A stretch of 41,413 nucleotides of DNA from Rhodoferax lacus (GTDB taxonomy: Bacteria; Pseudomonadota; Gammaproteobacteria; Burkholderiales; Burkholderiaceae_C): contig NZ_QFZK01000027.1 of NCBI RefSeq assembly GCF_003415675.1, positions 1-41,413 on the forward strand, given 5' to 3'. Made by a program: the position numbers and the translations under genes. The notes under the pieces were generated by a model, which had not been told where the DNA came from, did not search any database, and worked only from the letters and a program-made list of their open reading frames with translations. Within the stretch, counting starts at the first letter, position 1; the number at the start of each line of letters is the position of its first letter. Positions 1 through 8,406 of the stretch are shown here, piece by piece.

Positions 1-1
1 C

Positions 2-1321
2 AGTCTATCCATCTGGAGCAATGGCGCCAGAGTAGGAGAGTGGACCATTCCCGCGCGCGGTGACATGCAGTTGCAATACGACAAGGCTTGGGTGCAATCC
101 AGGCTTGGCCGGCCGTTATCGCTCTCACTCCCGTTCAACCTGGAAAACCTGCCCCATAAAGGTGAGAAAGTCCTCAATTACTTTGACAACCTGTTGCCCG
201 ACAGTGACGCTATCCGCAAGCGCATCGCTGCACGCTTCAAGACGGCATCCGTCGATCCGTTTGATCTGCTCATGGCCATCGGGCGAGATTGTGTTGGCGC
301 AGTACAGCTACTGGGTGCGGATGAAGAACCCACAGAATTCGATCAGGTGCACGGTACGCCGCTGTCGTCAGCGCAAATAGAGCAACGGCTGAACGAAGCA
401 AGCGCAGGGGCAGGCTTCGCAGCCGCCAGGGCTGACGATGCGGACTTTCGGATTTCGCTCGCAGGCGCCCAGGAAAAGACGGCATTCTTGTGGTGGGACG
501 GCCGGTGGCAGCAACCCCATGGGGCAACCCCAACTACACACATTTTCAAGATGCCAATGGGGTTGGTTGGCGGACGCAAAGCGGACTTCTCCACTTCAGT
601 GGACAACGAGTGGTTGTGTCTGCGCTTGCTCAAAGCGTATGGCCTGCCCGTGGCCGATGCCGAGATTCAGACATTCGGCGTACGGCGCATACTGGTGGTT
701 GAGCGCTTTGACCGGCGCGTAAATGCAAGCGGCCAATGGATCATGCGCTTGCCGCAGGAAGACTTCTGTCAAGTGGAGGGCGTGTCTCCATTGCAGAAAT
801 ATGAGAACGACGGCGGCCCCGGACTGCAGGCCTTGTTCAAGACCTTGCGCCAATCTGAAAATGCCGAGCAGGACATGCACACCGTAATGGCCGCGCAGTT
901 GCTCTTCTGGTTGCTTGGCGCGCCTGATGGGCATGCCAAGAACTTCAGCGTGCACCTCCTGCCAGGCGGGCGCTTTCAACTGACCAAGCTCTACGACGTG
1001 ATGTCCGCATACCCGGTCATGGGAGACGGCCCAAACTTGTGGTCTCCGCTTGAAATCAAGATGGCCATGGCGCTGCTGGGCAAGAACCGGCATTACCACA
1101 TGCACAACATCCTGCGGCGCCATTTCAACAGCACGGCACGCAAGGTCGGCTACGCAGACAATGCCGAGCCCATTATTGAGGACATCTTGCAGCGCACGCC
1201 TTCTGCCATTGAGGAGGTCAATGCAAATCTGCCGCCGGGCTTCAACCAGAAGGTAGCGGATACGATTCTGGGCGGGGTGCGGGATACGGCAATGAAATTG
1301 GCGGCCATGCCTGTCACCTGA
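2..1321 (+). CDS. hipA: HipA-family serine/threonine kinase toxin, 5' end outside the window
   Basis: HipA toxins are Ser/Thr kinases that phosphorylate translation factors (GltX in E. coli) and induce dormancy; HipB normally neutralises them. The first Met inside the window is at 65, but the frame is open back to position 2, and that stretch (…SNGARVGEW…) aligns with the E. coli HipA N-terminus. The true start is therefore left of the window and 5'-partial. Recognisable blocks are RPLSLSLPF and NYFDNLLPDS in the N-subdomain 1, the autophosphorylation loop ISLAGAQEKTA, the catalytic loop GAPDGHAKNFSV (Asp and Asn of the kinase site) and the metal-binding LYDVMSA. No catalytic residue looks lost. 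A HipB partner, if present, would be upstream and is not visible. The gene is convergent with cbbO, with 7 bp between the stop codons and no obvious terminator. Confidence 0.93.
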   Translation, partial: SLSIWSNGARVGEWTIPARGDMQLQYDKAWVQSRLGRPLSLSLPFNLENLPHKGEKVLNYFDNLLPDSDAIRKRIAARFKTASVDPFDLLMAIGRDCVGAVQLLGADEEPTEFDQVHGTPLSSAQIEQRLNEASAGAGFAAARADDADFRISLAGAQEKTAFLWWDGRWQQPHGATPTTHIFKMPMGLVGGRKADFSTSVDNEWLCLRLLKAYGLPVADAEIQTFGVRRILVVERFDRRVNASGQWIMRLPQEDFCQVEGVSPLQKYENDGGPGLQALFKTLRQSENAEQDMHTVMAAQLLFWLLGAPDGHAKNFSVHLLPGGRFQLTKLYDVMSAYPVMGDGPNLWSPLEIKMAMALLGKNRHYHMHNILRRHFNSTARKVGYADNAEPIIEDILQRTPSAIEEVNANLPPGFNQKVADTILGGVRDTAMKLAAMPVT

Positions 1322-1328
1322 CAGCCAC

Positions 1329-3569
1329 TCACCGCGTCAAGGCCATGAAGAGTTGCGGCAACTGCTCGGGCAGTCGCTCCACGTGGTCCATCACCGTGTA
1401 GTGGTGGCCGAAGATGTCTGCCACATAGGCATCGGCCTGGGCATCGAGGTTGATGCAGTAGCTGAAGATGCCCTGCTGCTCCAACTCGCGCACCGACTGG
1501 CGTGCGTCGTCAATCAGCAGGCGCGCATCGCTGCAGTCCACATCAGCCGGTTGGCCATCGGTGAGCACCAGCATCAGCTTCTTGTCGGCCGTCTGTGCAC
1601 CCAGGTAATGGGCGGCATGGCGCAGGGCCGCGCCCATGCGCGTGGAGTAACCGGCCTGCATGGCTGCCAGGCGGCTCTTTACCGTATCGCCCCAGCGCTC
1701 GCCAAAACCTTTGATGTGCAAATAGCGCACCTCGTGGCGCGTATTGGAATGGAAGCCGGCAATGGCCAGCGGGTCACCCAACTGGTCCACCGCCCAGGCC
1801 AATAGCGAAACCGCCTCCTGGCTGAGTTCCAGCACGCTTTGCTGCGAACCCGGAGCACGCGCGTTGAGCGACTCCGACAGGTCCAGCACCAACATCACGG
1901 CAATGCTGCGGCCATTGCTTTGGCTGCTCTGCTGCACGCGCGTGTCGGGCTGCAGGCCGCAGCGCAGATCAATCTGGGCCTGGCAGGCGGCGTCCAGGTC
2001 CAGCTCGCTGCCTTCTTCCTGGTGGCGCAGGCGCGCACGGTCCTGCGGCTTGAGGCTGTCGAGCAGGCGCTTGAGCCGCTTGGCCAGTGCCGTGTGTTTC
2101 TCCAGCAGCTGGTCGATGTGCGCGCCGCTGCCAGAGGGGTGCAGGCGCTCGTACAGGCTGACCCAGTCTGGCCGGTAGGACTGGCTGGCGTAGTCCCACT
2201 CCGGGTAGAGCCGCGGCGGCAAGCCCCGTTCCTCCTGCGTGCTGCGTGCAACAGGAGGCGCATCAAACATCTCCTCGTCATCGCTGCGTTCATGGAACTT
2301 CCACAGATGGCGGTTGTCATCGCGGTAGGCAATTTCGGTGTCGGTAAAAAACGTGTTGGGCAGCTGGTCGCTTTGCAGCCGCGTCTTGGCCACATAGGCA
2401 ATCGCCAGATTGGCCATGGCTGCTGTGCTGGACTCGCCCTGCGCCATGGTGTCGAAAAAGGCTTTGGCAAACTGCAGCAGTGTGCCATCGGTATAGGTGT
2501 GTGAAGGGTCCAGCAGGGCGCGTGAAAGCATAGCCAGGCGGTGGCGCTGGCAGGACTGCGTGGCCGGGTCGCAGGCGCCCTCGGTGGGTGTGGCGTGCAG
2601 CGCGCAAAAAATGCGGCGCAGGCCCGGGTACAGGCGCATGGCCAGCAGGTCCACCCGGGCATCCTCAAAGAACTCTACCGCCAGGCGCTGCAGCGGGCTC
2701 CAGTTGTCGGCAAACAGGGCCTGGCTCCAGCGCCGGTGCGCAGCCATATGGGCCAGCGCTGCACGGTAGCGGTCTATGCCGCTGGTGGGGCCCAGCGCGT
2801 CATACACATCCGGCAGGCGCATGCCGCTGCTGTCCCAGTAGGGCAGGTCACGTCCCGGCCTGCCGGCCTCTGCGCTGAAGGGAACCAGCTGCTCGGTGCC
2901 GTGCCACAGGCTGCGCAGATACAGCTCCAGCTGGCGCATGTGGTCCAGCAGAAGCGTGCCCTGGCGCTCGCCCTGCAGCACGGCACGGCTGTCGGGCGAC
3001 TGCAGGCTGAAATAGGCCTGCTGGCGCTCGGGGTGCTCGGGGTAGTTGCGCACGCCAAAATCAATCCAGCGCTGCAGGCCCGAAAGCGAGAGTTGGCTGA
3101 GCACCTGCGGCAGGTGCTGCAAGAGCGGTGGCAGGCAGGCACTGGCATAGGTTTTGTGCGCACCGTGGATGGAGCCGCTGGTGCGCTCCATGGTCTGCAG
3201 CACGATGTCCAGGCAGGTTTGCAATGCGGACTCTTCCGGCATGGCGGCCAGGCGCGGTGCCACGTCAGCGAGCGACTGGAGCAAGGGTGCGATGGTGCGG
3301 CCGTTGGGCGAGCGCGTCATGGTCTGCACCGCGGCCAGTACGAAGGGCAGAGCGGCCTCACCCAGGTGGGACGCCAGCCCGGGCCAGGTCTTCAAAAACA
3401 CCAGCAAGGGCTCGGCCCCACGGCCCAGCTTGCCCAAGCCCCGCGCCGCATCCAGATAGGCCTCCACACCTTCGGGTGAGAGCAGCTTGCGTGCCTGCGG
3501 CAGGCAGTCCTCCAGCACCTGCGCTGCCTGCGGGAAGCCGCTGTCCAGGCGCTGCAGGGCGGTGTTCAC
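1329..3569 (-). CDS. cbbO: CbbO, RuBisCO activation protein with VWA domain
   Basis: 746 residues, the size expected of CbbO. With CbbQ it forms the CbbQO RuBisCO activase: the ATPase ring remodels inhibited RuBisCO and CbbO is the substrate adaptor. The long N-terminal region is helical and family-specific. The C-terminal about 190 residues form a von Willebrand A domain: the MIDAS motif DLSES lies near residues 563-567, with a GYSTRMG segment and LTDGQP downstream. The start is GTG at 3567-3569, embedded in the overlap GTGA with the cbbQ stop, implying translational coupling. It is the last gene of cbbM-cbbQ-cbbO. The pairing with form II cbbM fits the Q2O2-type activase known from form II systems; assigning that subtype is inference. 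Confidence 0.95.
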   Translation of the reverse strand: MNTALQRLDSGFPQAAQVLEDCLPQARKLLSPEGVEAYLDAARGLGKLGRGAEPLLVFLKTWPGLASHLGEAALPFVLAAVQTMTRSPNGRTIAPLLQSLADVAPRLAAMPEESALQTCLDIVLQTMERTSGSIHGAHKTYASACLPPLLQHLPQVLSQLSLSGLQRWIDFGVRNYPEHPERQQAYFSLQSPDSRAVLQGERQGTLLLDHMRQLELYLRSLWHGTEQLVPFSAEAGRPGRDLPYWDSSGMRLPDVYDALGPTSGIDRYRAALAHMAAHRRWSQALFADNWSPLQRLAVEFFEDARVDLLAMRLYPGLRRIFCALHATPTEGACDPATQSCQRHRLAMLSRALLDPSHTYTDGTLLQFAKAFFDTMAQGESSTAAMANLAIAYVAKTRLQSDQLPNTFFTDTEIAYRDDNRHLWKFHERSDDEEMFDAPPVARSTQEERGLPPRLYPEWDYASQSYRPDWVSLYERLHPSGSGAHIDQLLEKHTALAKRLKRLLDSLKPQDRARLRHQEEGSELDLDAACQAQIDLRCGLQPDTRVQQSSQSNGRSIAVMLVLDLSESLNARAPGSQQSVLELSQEAVSLLAWAVDQLGDPLAIAGFHSNTRHEVRYLHIKGFGERWGDTVKSRLAAMQAGYSTRMGAALRHAAHYLGAQTADKKLMLVLTDGQPADVDCSDARLLIDDARQSVRELEQQGIFSYCINLDAQADAYVADIFGHHYTVMDHVERLPEQLPQLFMALTR

Positions 3570-4357
3570 CCCAGCACCGCGTCAATGGCGTGGGTCAGTG
3601 TGGCAATCATGTCGGCGTCATCGGAGATGGGCCGCACCAGTGCCATCACGCAGGCGTCGCGCGGGCTCACGCCCCCCTGTATCAGGGTTGCGGCGTAGAC
3701 CAGCAGCCGGGTCGACAGACCTTCGGCAAGCCCGTGGCCCTTGAGCCTGCGTGCGCTGCCGGCCAGTTGCACCAGCTTGGCTGCCATGCTGGCCTGCACG
3801 CCGGTCTCGGCCATCAGCACGGTGGCTTCCAGCTCGGGCTGCGGGTAGTCAAAATCAAAGCCCACAAAGCGCTGTTTGGTGGATTGCTTGAGGTCCTTCA
3901 TCAGGCTCTGGTAGCCCGGGTTGTAGGAGATCACCAGCTGAAAGTCGGGGTGCGCGTGAATCAGCTCGCCGCGTTTGTCCAGAGGCAGCTGGCGCCGGTG
4001 GTCGCACAAGGGGTGGATGACGACCGTGGTGTCCTGGCGCGCCTCCACAATTTCATCCAGGTAGCAAATGGCGCCGCTGCGCACGGCGGTGGTCAGCGGC
4101 CCGTCCAGCCAGCGCGTGCCGCCGGCCTCCAGCAGGTAGCGGCCCAGCAGATCGGACGCGGTCATGTCCTCGTTGCAGGCCACGGTGATGAGTGGCCGGC
4201 CCAGCTTCCAGGCCATGTACTCCACAAAGCGCGACTTGCCGCAACCGGTGGGGCCCTTGAGCATGACGGGAAGCCGCGCTGCGTAGGCTGCGGTGTAGAG
4301 CGCTACTTCGTTGGTCTGCTCCAGGTAGTAGGGCGGTGGGGCTGTGGGGTGTGCCAT
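3566..4357 (-). CDS. cbbQ: CbbQ, AAA+ ATPase of the RuBisCO activase
   Basis: MoxR-type AAA+ ATPase that assembles as a hexamer and, with CbbO, removes sugar-phosphate inhibitors from RuBisCO active sites. 263 residues from the chosen ATG at 4357. Longer upstream starts in the same frame run into cbbM and encode a non-conserved leader, so they are rejected. Walker A is GPTGCGKS (residues 35-42) and Walker B is ICYLDEI (Asp101, Glu102). The block following it (EARQDTTVVIHPLCDHRR) is typical of CbbQ/NorQ. A GAGG ribosome site lies 8 nt before the ATG. The gap after the cbbM stop is 20 nt, and the 3' end overlaps the cbbO GTG by 4 nt. NorQ is the nearest alternative, excluded by the cbbM/cbbO context. 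Confidence 0.96.
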   Translation of the reverse strand: MAHPTAPPPYYLEQTNEVALYTAAYAARLPVMLKGPTGCGKSRFVEYMAWKLGRPLITVACNEDMTASDLLGRYLLEAGGTRWLDGPLTTAVRSGAICYLDEIVEARQDTTVVIHPLCDHRRQLPLDKRGELIHAHPDFQLVISYNPGYQSLMKDLKQSTKQRFVGFDFDYPQPELEATVLMAETGVQASMAAKLVQLAGSARRLKGHGLAEGLSTRLLVYAATLIQGGVSPRDACVMALVRPISDDADMIATLTHAIDAVLG

Positions 4358-4377
4358 GGCTTGGGCCTCGCCCAACC

Positions 4378-5757
4378 TTAGCGGTGCACGCCCAGCTTCT
4401 CGCGCCAGCCCGGATACAGCTTGTCCGCGTCCCCCGGAAACGAGGCAAAGGCCCGGGCAAATTCCTGGTGCTCTTTGGCAAAGGCAATCGGGTCGGCGCC
4501 GGACTTCCAGCACTCATACGACTGGCGCAGCGAGATGGCACCGGCGGCAGGTGAATCAATGTGGCCGTAAGAGCCGCCGCCCGAGGTGTTGATCACATTG
4601 CCGTGGCCCAGGTTCTCAAAAAATCCGGGCAGGCGCAGCGCATTCATGCCGCCCGAGATGATGGGCGTGGTGGGCTTCATGCCGTACCACTTCTGGTAGT
4701 ACACCGGGCCCTGGCACTCGTCGCGCTCGATCATGTAGGCGATGCCTTTGTCCTCGTTCTCGCCCTCCATCTTGCCGTAGCCCATGGTGCCCACGTGGAT
4801 GCCCGATGCCCCCTGCAGGCGCGACATTTTGGCCAGCACAAAGGCGGTGTAGCCGCGCTTGGCCGAAGGCGATGTGACCATGCCGTGGCCGGCGCGGTGG
4901 TAGTGCAAATACTGGTTGGGATACTGGCGCCGCGCCGTGGTGACCATGCCGGGGCCGCCGACAAAACCGTCCACCAGAAAGGCCACCTTGTCGGCGTCCG
5001 CACCAAAGGTCTCCAGCACGAAGTCGGCGCGGGCGCACATCTCGTAATGGTCGTCGGCCGTGATGTTGGCCGAGAACAGCTTGGGCTGGCCGGTCTCATC
5101 CTGCGCGCGCTTCATGGCATCGGCCACCAGCGGCATCACCTTCTTCATGGGGGCGAAAGTCTGGTTGCCCTGGGGCTCGTCGTTCTTGATGAAGTCGCCG
5201 CCCAGCCAAAACTGGTAGGCCGCGTGCGCAAAGGGCTCGGGGCGCAGGCCCAGCTTGGGCTTGATGATGGTGCCGGCGATGTAGCCGCCGTTCTGGATGG
5301 GGCGGCCCAGAATGCGCCACATGTCGGAGATGTCCTTGGACGGGCCGTCAAACAACTGGATGGCGCGCTCGGGCATATAGAAGTCGTGGATCTTGGCGTG
5401 CGCGATGTCGCCCATGCCCTGGTTGTTGCCGATCACCAGCGTGAGGAAGGACACGATCATCATGCGGCCATCGGTGATGTTGCGGTCAAACAGGTCCAGC
5501 GGGTAGGCAATGCGCATGTCCTCGGTGGCCTCGTCGATGTAGTACACCAGCGCGTCCACACCGCGGGTGAAGTCGTCGGTGGTGCTGACCTCCACGTTGG
5601 TTCCGGTGGACGACTCGGCGGCAAAGTGGGCTGCGGCCTCCAGGTAACCGTGGCCGGACTTGGGTTTCATTTTGTAGGCCACCAGAATGTGGCGTCCGCC
5701 TGCGATGAGTTCGCTTTCCTTCAGGCTGAGGTCGGCGTAGCGGTTCGATTGGTCCAT
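4378..5757 (-). CDS. cbbM: Form II ribulose-1,5-bisphosphate carboxylase/oxygenase
   Basis: Carboxylates ribulose 1,5-bisphosphate to two 3-phosphoglycerates; form II enzymes are large-subunit only and suit high CO2/low O2. 459 residues starting MDQSNRYADL, like R. rubrum CbbM. The upstream in-frame Met would add 12 non-conserved residues, so ATG 5757 was chosen; GGAG lies 7 nt upstream. Catalytic residues fall at the classical R. rubrum positions: Lys166 (IIKPKLGLRP), carbamylated Lys191 with Asp193/Glu194 (GGDFIKNDEP), His287 (LHYHRAGHG) and loop-6 Lys329 (GTMGYGKMEGE). The C-terminus (SFPGDADKLYPGWR) is family-typical. No small-subunit gene or form I gene is nearby. The promoter region lies at 5758-5886, directly downstream of cbbR on the same strand. 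Confidence 0.99.
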   Translation of the reverse strand: MDQSNRYADLSLKESELIAGGRHILVAYKMKPKSGHGYLEAAAHFAAESSTGTNVEVSTTDDFTRGVDALVYYIDEATEDMRIAYPLDLFDRNITDGRMMIVSFLTLVIGNNQGMGDIAHAKIHDFYMPERAIQLFDGPSKDISDMWRILGRPIQNGGYIAGTIIKPKLGLRPEPFAHAAYQFWLGGDFIKNDEPQGNQTFAPMKKVMPLVADAMKRAQDETGQPKLFSANITADDHYEMCARADFVLETFGADADKVAFLVDGFVGGPGMVTTARRQYPNQYLHYHRAGHGMVTSPSAKRGYTAFVLAKMSRLQGASGIHVGTMGYGKMEGENEDKGIAYMIERDECQGPVYYQKWYGMKPTTPIISGGMNALRLPGFFENLGHGNVINTSGGGSYGHIDSPAAGAISLRQSYECWKSGADPIAFAKEHQEFARAFASFPGDADKLYPGWREKLGVHR

Positions 5758-5886
5758 GTGTTTTCTCCAGTGGTGTGCATCAGGGGCTGTCAATGGAGTG
5801 GACTATAGGGACGGCTATTCATCATGAAAATTCAAATAAACTGATCGTCGAATCAGTTTTTTCTGATGATTTGGGGCGGCGTGCCT
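5758..5886 (-). promoter_or_regulatory. cbbM promoter region with candidate CbbR sites
   Basis: 129-bp AT-rich gap between cbbR and cbbM. Seen: a perfect 8-bp inverted repeat AAACTGAT-N6-ATCAGTTT (5838-5859), whose core reads TGA-N8-TCA, the type of motif bound by CbbR (LysR-type T-N11/12-A). A second small palindrome TTCAT-C-ATGAA is at 5818-5828. On the minus strand TATAGT (5807-5802) could be a -10, with only a poor -35 (TTTTCA, 17 bp upstream), as expected for an activator-dependent promoter. The inverted repeat follows the cbbR stop and has short T runs on both sides, so a weak terminator role cannot be excluded. Assignment as operator is inference. Confidence 0.55.
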
Positions 5887-6798
5887 TCAGCTCCAGGAAT
5901 CCATCAACGCCCCGCCTTGCTCAATCAAGAAGTCCTTGAACGCCTGCGTTGCAGGCGACAGCTTCTTTGAACGCAAGTGCGTCACATACCAGTGCCCTGA
6001 AGGCGGCAGGCCCTGCACATCCACAAGCGCAATATGGCCGCTGGCCAGTTCATGGCGCAAGGTGCGCAGGGACAGAAAGCTCAGCCCCATGCCGGCCATC
6101 ACGGCCTGTTTGATGGTCTCGTTGCTGGGCATTTCCATCTCGATGCGCAGGGCCGTCTTGTGCTGCGCAAACAGGCGCTCCATGGCCGCGCGCGTGCCCG
6201 ACCCCTCTTCGCGCACCACAAACTTGTAGTCCGCCAGAGCCGAGAACGGTAGCTGGCGGCGGCGCACCAGCGCATGGTTGGGCGCGGCCACAATGGCCAG
6301 GGGGTTGCTGGCAAAGGGTGTGGCCTCGCAGTCCAGCCCGGAGGGGCTGCGGCCCATCACCACCAGATCGGCCTCGTTGCGGGCCAGCAGGCCCAGCACG
6401 TTCTCGCGGTTGTCAATTTGCAGCTGCACATGGATGCCCTCAAACAGCTTGCCAAACTGCACCAGCAGCATCGGGATGAAGTACTTGGCAGTGCTGACCA
6501 CGGCCAGGTCGATGCGGCCTTTCTTCAGGCCGATATATCCGTCCATCTGCGCCTCCAGGTCCTTGAACTGGCCCATGGCGGCCTGGGCGTGGTGCAAGAA
6601 CACCTCGCCCGCATGGGTCAGTCGGATGTTGCGCCCCACCGGCTCCAGCAGGGCCAGACCAAAGGCGTCTTCGAGCTGGCGGATCTGCATGGAGACGGCG
6701 GGTTGGGTCACAAACAGGCGCTCGGCCGCCTTGGATACCGACTTTTGCCGTGCCACTTCCAAAAAGGTTTGAATCTGCTTGAGTGTGTAAGGGCGCAT
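5887..6798 (-). CDS. cbbR: CbbR, LysR-type regulator of CO2 fixation genes
   Basis: LysR-family activator of Calvin-cycle operons that responds to metabolites such as RuBP, PEP or NADPH in characterised species. 303 residues. The N-terminal winged HTH includes TLKQIQTFLEVARQKSVSKA and TQPAVSMQIRQLE (residues about 5-43). The C-terminal effector domain contains the CbbR-typical TAKYFIPMLL and IDNRENVLGLL blocks. ATG at 6796-6798. It lies between the cbbMQO unit (same strand, downstream) and the cbbY operon (divergent), so one regulator sits next to both promoters. In many autotrophs cbbR is divergent from the RuBisCO gene; here it is divergent from the regeneration-phase operon instead. Confidence 0.95.
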   Translation of the reverse strand: MRPYTLKQIQTFLEVARQKSVSKAAERLFVTQPAVSMQIRQLEDAFGLALLEPVGRNIRLTHAGEVFLHHAQAAMGQFKDLEAQMDGYIGLKKGRIDLAVVSTAKYFIPMLLVQFGKLFEGIHVQLQIDNRENVLGLLARNEADLVVMGRSPSGLDCEATPFASNPLAIVAAPNHALVRRRQLPFSALADYKFVVREEGSGTRAAMERLFAQHKTALRIEMEMPSNETIKQAVMAGMGLSFLSLRTLRHELASGHIALVDVQGLPPSGHWYVTHLRSKKLSPATQAFKDFLIEQGGALMDSWS

Positions 6799-6936
6799 GC
6801 GAGCCTTATTGCATTAGTTAAAGCTGATGGATTTTTAAAAAAACGTGATTAGAGTTTATGGATTCGACCGATTAAAGTAAATCCGTGGTCACCCAAACGG
6901 GGGCCTTTTTTCACAACCCAAGCGAGGTACGCTGGC
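6799..6936. promoter_or_regulatory. cbbR-cbbY divergent control region
   Basis: 138-bp AT-rich intergenic region. LysR-type motifs seen: TTA-N8-TGA (6814-6827) and TGA-N7-TTA (6846-6858). The heptamer ATGGATT is repeated at 6827-6833 and 6858-6864, 31 bp apart, about three helical turns, as expected for two CbbR dimers on one DNA face. Rightward -10-like TAAAGT (6873-6878) lacks a good -35. The CTGATG-(G)ATTT string near 6824 also occurs in the cbbM promoter region (from 5863), supporting shared CbbR control. The binding sites are inferred from motif form only. Confidence 0.55.
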
Positions 6937-7653
6937 ATGCTCAAGGCGCTGATTTTTGATGTGGATGGCACGCTGGCCGACACCGAGTCGGCGCACCGCG
7001 CGGCCTTCAACCAGGCCTTTGCCGAGTTCGGCCTGGACTGGCAGTGGGACGAGGCCCTGTACACCGAGCTGCTGCACATCTCCGGCGGCAAGGAGCGCAT
7101 GCTGCACTACTGGAAAGCCCGGCAGCCCGACATGCGCGCCCTGAACGCCACGGCCCTCTCCGACAGCATCAATCGCCTGCACGAACTCAAGACTGCCGCC
7201 TACGAGGACAGCGTCAACAGCGGCGCCGTGCAGCTGCGCCCCGGCGTGCTGGCCCTGATGTCAGAGGCCCATGCAAACGGCCTGCAGCTGGCGATTGCCA
7301 CCACCACCTCGCCGGTGAACATTGCCGCCCTGCTGCGCCGCGCGCTGGGCGCGGACTGGCGCCTGAACTTCAGCGCCATTGGCGACGCCTCCACCGCGCC
7401 CGTGAAAAAGCCCCACCCCCAGGTCTACCTGCAGATGCTGGCCGCCCTGCAACTGCCGGCCAGTGAATGCCTGGCCTTTGAAGACTCCCGCAACGGCCTG
7501 CAGGCCAGCACCGCGGCCGGCCTGGCCACGGTGGTCACGCCCACCCACTACACGGCCGACCACGACTTCAGCGGTGCCCTGTGTGTGCTGCCCGATCTGG
7601 GCCATACCGACCTGGCGCGCCTGGGCAAGCTGCATACCGAATTTTTGAACTGA
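6937..7653 (+). CDS. cbbY: CbbY, HAD-family sugar-bisphosphate phosphatase
   Basis: Characterised CbbY proteins dephosphorylate xylulose 1,5-bisphosphate, a misfire product and inhibitor of RuBisCO, so it complements the CbbQO activase. 238 residues. HAD motif I is DVDGTLADTE (nucleophile Asp8, acid Asp10), motif II is ATTTS, and the motif III lysine lies in VKKPHPQVY. Motif IV is FEDSRNG. The cap contains the HISGGKERMLHYW block typical of CbbY. First gene of the rightward cbb operon. GCGAGG upstream is a plausible ribosome site. cbbE begins 8 nt after its stop. Confidence 0.94.
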   Translation: MLKALIFDVDGTLADTESAHRAAFNQAFAEFGLDWQWDEALYTELLHISGGKERMLHYWKARQPDMRALNATALSDSINRLHELKTAAYEDSVNSGAVQLRPGVLALMSEAHANGLQLAIATTTSPVNIAALLRRALGADWRLNFSAIGDASTAPVKKPHPQVYLQMLAALQLPASECLAFEDSRNGLQASTAAGLATVVTPTHYTADHDFSGALCVLPDLGHTDLARLGKLHTEFLN

Positions 7654-7661
7654 AAGCTTCC

Positions 7662-8372
7662 ATGACCCCCACGACCTTCAAGCCCGGCGTCCTGCGCCTG
7701 GCACCCAGCATTCTCTCGGCCGACTTCTCCCGCCTGGGCGAGGAGGTGCGCGCCATCGAGCGCGCCGGGGCCGACCTGGTGCACTTCGATGTGATGGACA
7801 ACCACTACGTCCCCAACCTGACCATAGGCCCGCTGGTGTGCGAAGCCATCCGCCCGCATGTGAACATCCCTATCGATGTGCACCTGATGGTGGAGCCCGT
7901 GGACGCGCTGATTCCCCTGTTTGCCAAGGCCGGTGCCAACATCATCACCTTCCACCCGGAGGCCTCGCGCCACGTGGACCGCACCCTGTCCATGATCCGC
8001 GAGCTGGGCTGCAAGGCCGGCCTGGTGCTCAACCCCGCCACGCCGCTGGCGTGTCTGGACCACGTGATGGACAAGCTCGACCTGGTGCTGCTGATGAGCG
8101 TGAACCCCGGCTTTGGCGGGCAGAAGTTCATTGCCTCTACCCTCACCAAACTGCGCGCCGTGCGCCAGCGTATTGACGCCCACGTGGCGGCCGGTGGCCA
8201 GCCGATCTGGCTGGAGGTGGACGGTGGCGTGAAGACCGACAACATCCAGCACATCGTGCAGGCCGGTGCCGACACCTGTGTGGCCGGCAGCGCCGTGTTC
8301 GGTGCACCCGATGCCGACGGTGGCTACCGGAGCGTGATGGCCGAACTGCGCCGCCAGGCCCTGCCAGCTTGA
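7662..8372 (+). CDS. cbbE: Ribulose-phosphate 3-epimerase
   Basis: Interconverts xylulose 5-phosphate and ribulose 5-phosphate in RuBP regeneration. TIM-barrel enzyme, 236 residues from the ATG at 7662. Earlier in-frame starts overlap cbbY and encode non-conserved residues, so they were not used. Conserved blocks: APSILSADFSRLGEE, HFDVMDNHYVPNLTIGP (catalytic Asp and metal-binding His), IDVHLMVEP, LLMSVNPGFGGQKF and EVDGG, with the C-terminal phosphate-binding AGSAVFG. These include the two His and two Asp metal ligands expected of the family. It follows cbbY with 8 nt between them and precedes cbbF by 34 nt, inside the operon. Confidence 0.97.
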   Translation: MTPTTFKPGVLRLAPSILSADFSRLGEEVRAIERAGADLVHFDVMDNHYVPNLTIGPLVCEAIRPHVNIPIDVHLMVEPVDALIPLFAKAGANIITFHPEASRHVDRTLSMIRELGCKAGLVLNPATPLACLDHVMDKLDLVLLMSVNPGFGGQKFIASTLTKLRAVRQRIDAHVAAGGQPIWLEVDGGVKTDNIQHIVQAGADTCVAGSAVFGAPDADGGYRSVMAELRRQALPA

Positions 8373-8406
8373 ACGCGCAAAGAATTAAATACCAAGAAAG
8401 AGACCC

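Noticed and set aside
3128..4381. Long rightward open frame antisense to cbbO and cbbQ
   Set aside because: Codes for a low-complexity Arg/Ala/Gly-rich protein in a GC-rich region; the opposite strand holds genes with clear motifs.
4561..5808. Rightward open frame of about 415 codons opposite cbbM
   Set aside because: Antisense shadow of the highly conserved cbbM; composition (His, Val, Ala, Gly) is typical of a GC-rich complement.
5838..5859. Hairpin after cbbR considered as an intrinsic terminator
   Set aside because: AT-rich stem with only short T runs in the cbbR direction; the TGA-N8-TCA core and position upstream of cbbM fit an operator better, though a weak terminator role is not excluded.
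7653..7662. Longer start for cbbE from 7581 inside cbbY
   Set aside because: The added 27 residues are non-conserved and overlap cbbY; the ATG at 7662 begins the conserved epimerase sequence shortly after.
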